A DNA stretch of 64,000 bases from Paenibacillus dendrobii (GTDB lineage: Bacteria > Bacillota > Bacilli > Paenibacillales > Paenibacillaceae). The translations under genes were made by a program, and so were the position numbers. Location: positions 620,001-684,000 of the forward strand of contig NZ_WUBI01000002.1 of NCBI RefSeq assembly GCF_009807035.1, given 5' to 3'. Shown here piece after piece: positions 63,124-64,000 of the stretch. Within the stretch, counting starts at the first letter, position 1. The number at the start of each line of letters is the position of its first letter. A model generated the notes under the pieces. That model ran no database searches. It worked only from the letters and a program-made list of their open reading frames with translations, and was not told the origin of the DNA.

Positions 63124-64000
63124 TTATGCTGCCCGATCCCCCGCCTTTTTCAAGGCTGTTCCCAACTCGCGGCTGTGAGCGTATACGCTTCTCCATTCGG
63201 CTTCCGCAACTGAGGCTGGACTGTATCTGGCTTTTTCAAACAGCATTAACAGCGGCTCAAGGAATGGGCCTAAACCCGGCTTTTCCTTTTCCCATCGAAG
63301 GACGGATTCCCGCAATGTTTCGTCGGAGCTGCGATGCATGCCTTTGCGCTTCATCTTTCGGAGCCATCTTTCGGTCATCACAATTACTTTCTGGTCTTCA
63401 GTAATCTTGCCGCCTTTGCGGAAACCAACAAGGAAAAATCTCACTCGGATCCGCAGTACCCAAATGGAGTATGCCGCAAACAGCAGAATAATAAGCACCG
63501 TAATCCAGACAACCGCCGTACCGGTGAGAAAGGCGCCATTCCCGCCTGCGCCGGCCGTTGTCGGCTCCTGTTGTACCTCTGGCTCTTCTTCTTGTTCCAC
63601 TTCCGGAGCAGTAACAGGCTTGCTGTCCTCCTGATGGGTTAAGAGAGGCATATTGAAGCCCGGAGTCGCTTCGACAGGTACCCATCCGTATTCCCCAAAA
63701 TAAACTTCTGCCCAGGAATGGGCATCAGCGTTGGTCACCGTATAGACGCCAGGCTCCGATTGATCCCTTCCTTGTCTCTCCATCACTGCATCCGCGCTCA
63801 TCTGCTGTTGGCCGGGAGCATATCCCTTGACCCAGCGTGCAGGAATGTCCAAGGAGCGGGCCATCATCACCAAAGATGTGGAGAAATAATCGCAATAGCC
63901 TTCCTTGATATCAAACAGAAAGCTATCCACGAAATCATCGCTCGTTTTTTTGGAAAGATCCGGCTGATTGGTGTATTTGAAATTGTTTATTAGGTAGTTT
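63124..64000 (-). CDS. Transglutaminase-family membrane protein (TgpA-like), C-terminal part
   Basis: The open frame runs past the end of the window; 291 codons are visible. It reads from NYLINNFKYTNQPDLS through the transglutaminase-like core (GYCDYFSTS with the catalytic Cys, NADAHSWAEVYF with the His, VEATPG with the Asp). A Glu-rich linker follows, then a membrane segment (GTAVVWITVLIILLFAAYSI) and a cytosolic C-terminal DUF4129-type tail. This is the layout of TgpA/YebA proteins, usually preceded by several membrane segments. A shorter reading from 63930 would start inside the domain and is not used. The function in Bacillales is unclear; probably envelope. Confidence 0.88.
   Translation of the reverse strand, partial: NYLINNFKYTNQPDLSKKTSDDFVDSFLFDIKEGYCDYFSTSLVMMARSLDIPARWVKGYAPGQQQMSADAVMERQGRDQSEPGVYTVTNADAHSWAEVYFGEYGWVPVEATPGFNMPLLTHQEDSKPVTAPEVEQEEEPEVQQEPTTAGAGGNGAFLTGTAVVWITVLIILLFAAYSIWVLRIRVRFFLVGFRKGGKITEDQKVIVMTERWLRKMKRKGMHRSSDETLRESVLRWEKEKPGLGPFLEPLLMLFEKARYSPASVAEAEWRSVYAHSRELGTALKKAGDRAA

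Overview
The window reads as a stretch of chromosome from an endospore-forming, competence-gene-bearing Bacillales bacterium, most likely Paenibacillus. The reasons are the moderate GC content, strong AAGGAGG ribosome sites, frequent GTG/TTG starts, spore genes (gpr, spoIIP), the comE cluster, a T-box leader on leuS, and a gene order following the Bacillus subtilis block yqeG-yqeH-aroE-yhbY-nadD-yqeK-rsfS-yqeM / comER / comEA-EB-EC / holA / rpsT / gpr-spoIIP-yqxA-lepA-hemW / hrcA-grpE-dnaK-dnaJ-prmA-rsmE-mtaB. Almost every gene is on the minus strand, so transcription runs from high to low coordinates. No rRNA, tRNA, insertion sequence, prophage or CRISPR array was seen.

Layout in coordinate order: 1-8914 is the double-strand-break repair operon addB-addA-sbcD-sbcC. 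9308-16411 holds an RlmI-type methyltransferase, a Na/Pi cotransporter-like protein (plus strand), a Nudix hydrolase, and the prmA / site-2 protease / rsmE / mtaB translation-modification operon. 16603-17238 has two small genes. 17420-23815 is the heat-shock operon hrcA-cpn-grpE-dnaK-dnaJ, with a perfect CIRCE operator and a sigma-A promoter. 24516-28580 interrupts the B. subtilis order with an ECF sigma factor plus DUF4179 partner, a sugar-nucleotide-type epimerase and an ArgA-like acetyltransferase with a candidate ARG box. 28707-34842 is hemW, lepA, yqxA-like, spoIIP and gpr, with a sigma-G type promoter on gpr. 34919-36608 is rpsT and an MFS transporter. 36683-42121 is a glycoside hydrolase, a two-component system and a metallophosphoesterase. 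42220-50628 is holA, an ECF sigma/anti-sigma pair and comEC-comEB-comEA / comER. 50718-57641 is T-box leuS, an orphan solute-binding lipoprotein, a small membrane protein, an SDR and a methyltransferase. 57719-64000 is cvfB, rsfS, yqeK, nadD, yhbY, aroE, yqeH, yqeG and a truncated transglutaminase-family gene.

The most notable item is the 516-aa chaperonin at 21214-22764, between hrcA and grpE. It is archaeal/group II-like in sequence (built-in helical protrusion, GDGTTT, GGGTAE), not GroEL. It fits the rare bacterial group III chaperonins and is placed under HrcA/CIRCE control with the Hsp70 system. The second is a likely small regulon: the glycoside hydrolase and metallophosphoesterase promoters share the same direct repeat, GTCACA-N5-GT(C/A)AC(A/G), ending 9 bp before a TA(C/T)AGT -10 element. 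The two genes flank the genes of an OmpR-type response regulator and its kinase. The third is a structured, apparently promoter-driven plus-strand RNA candidate at 45361-45441, back to back with an ECF-type promoter.

Many genes within blocks overlap by 4 bases (ATGA/TTGA) and are probably translationally coupled. Intrinsic terminators separate most blocks. Start sites were chosen from ribosome-site spacing and family N-termini and are stated in each entry.
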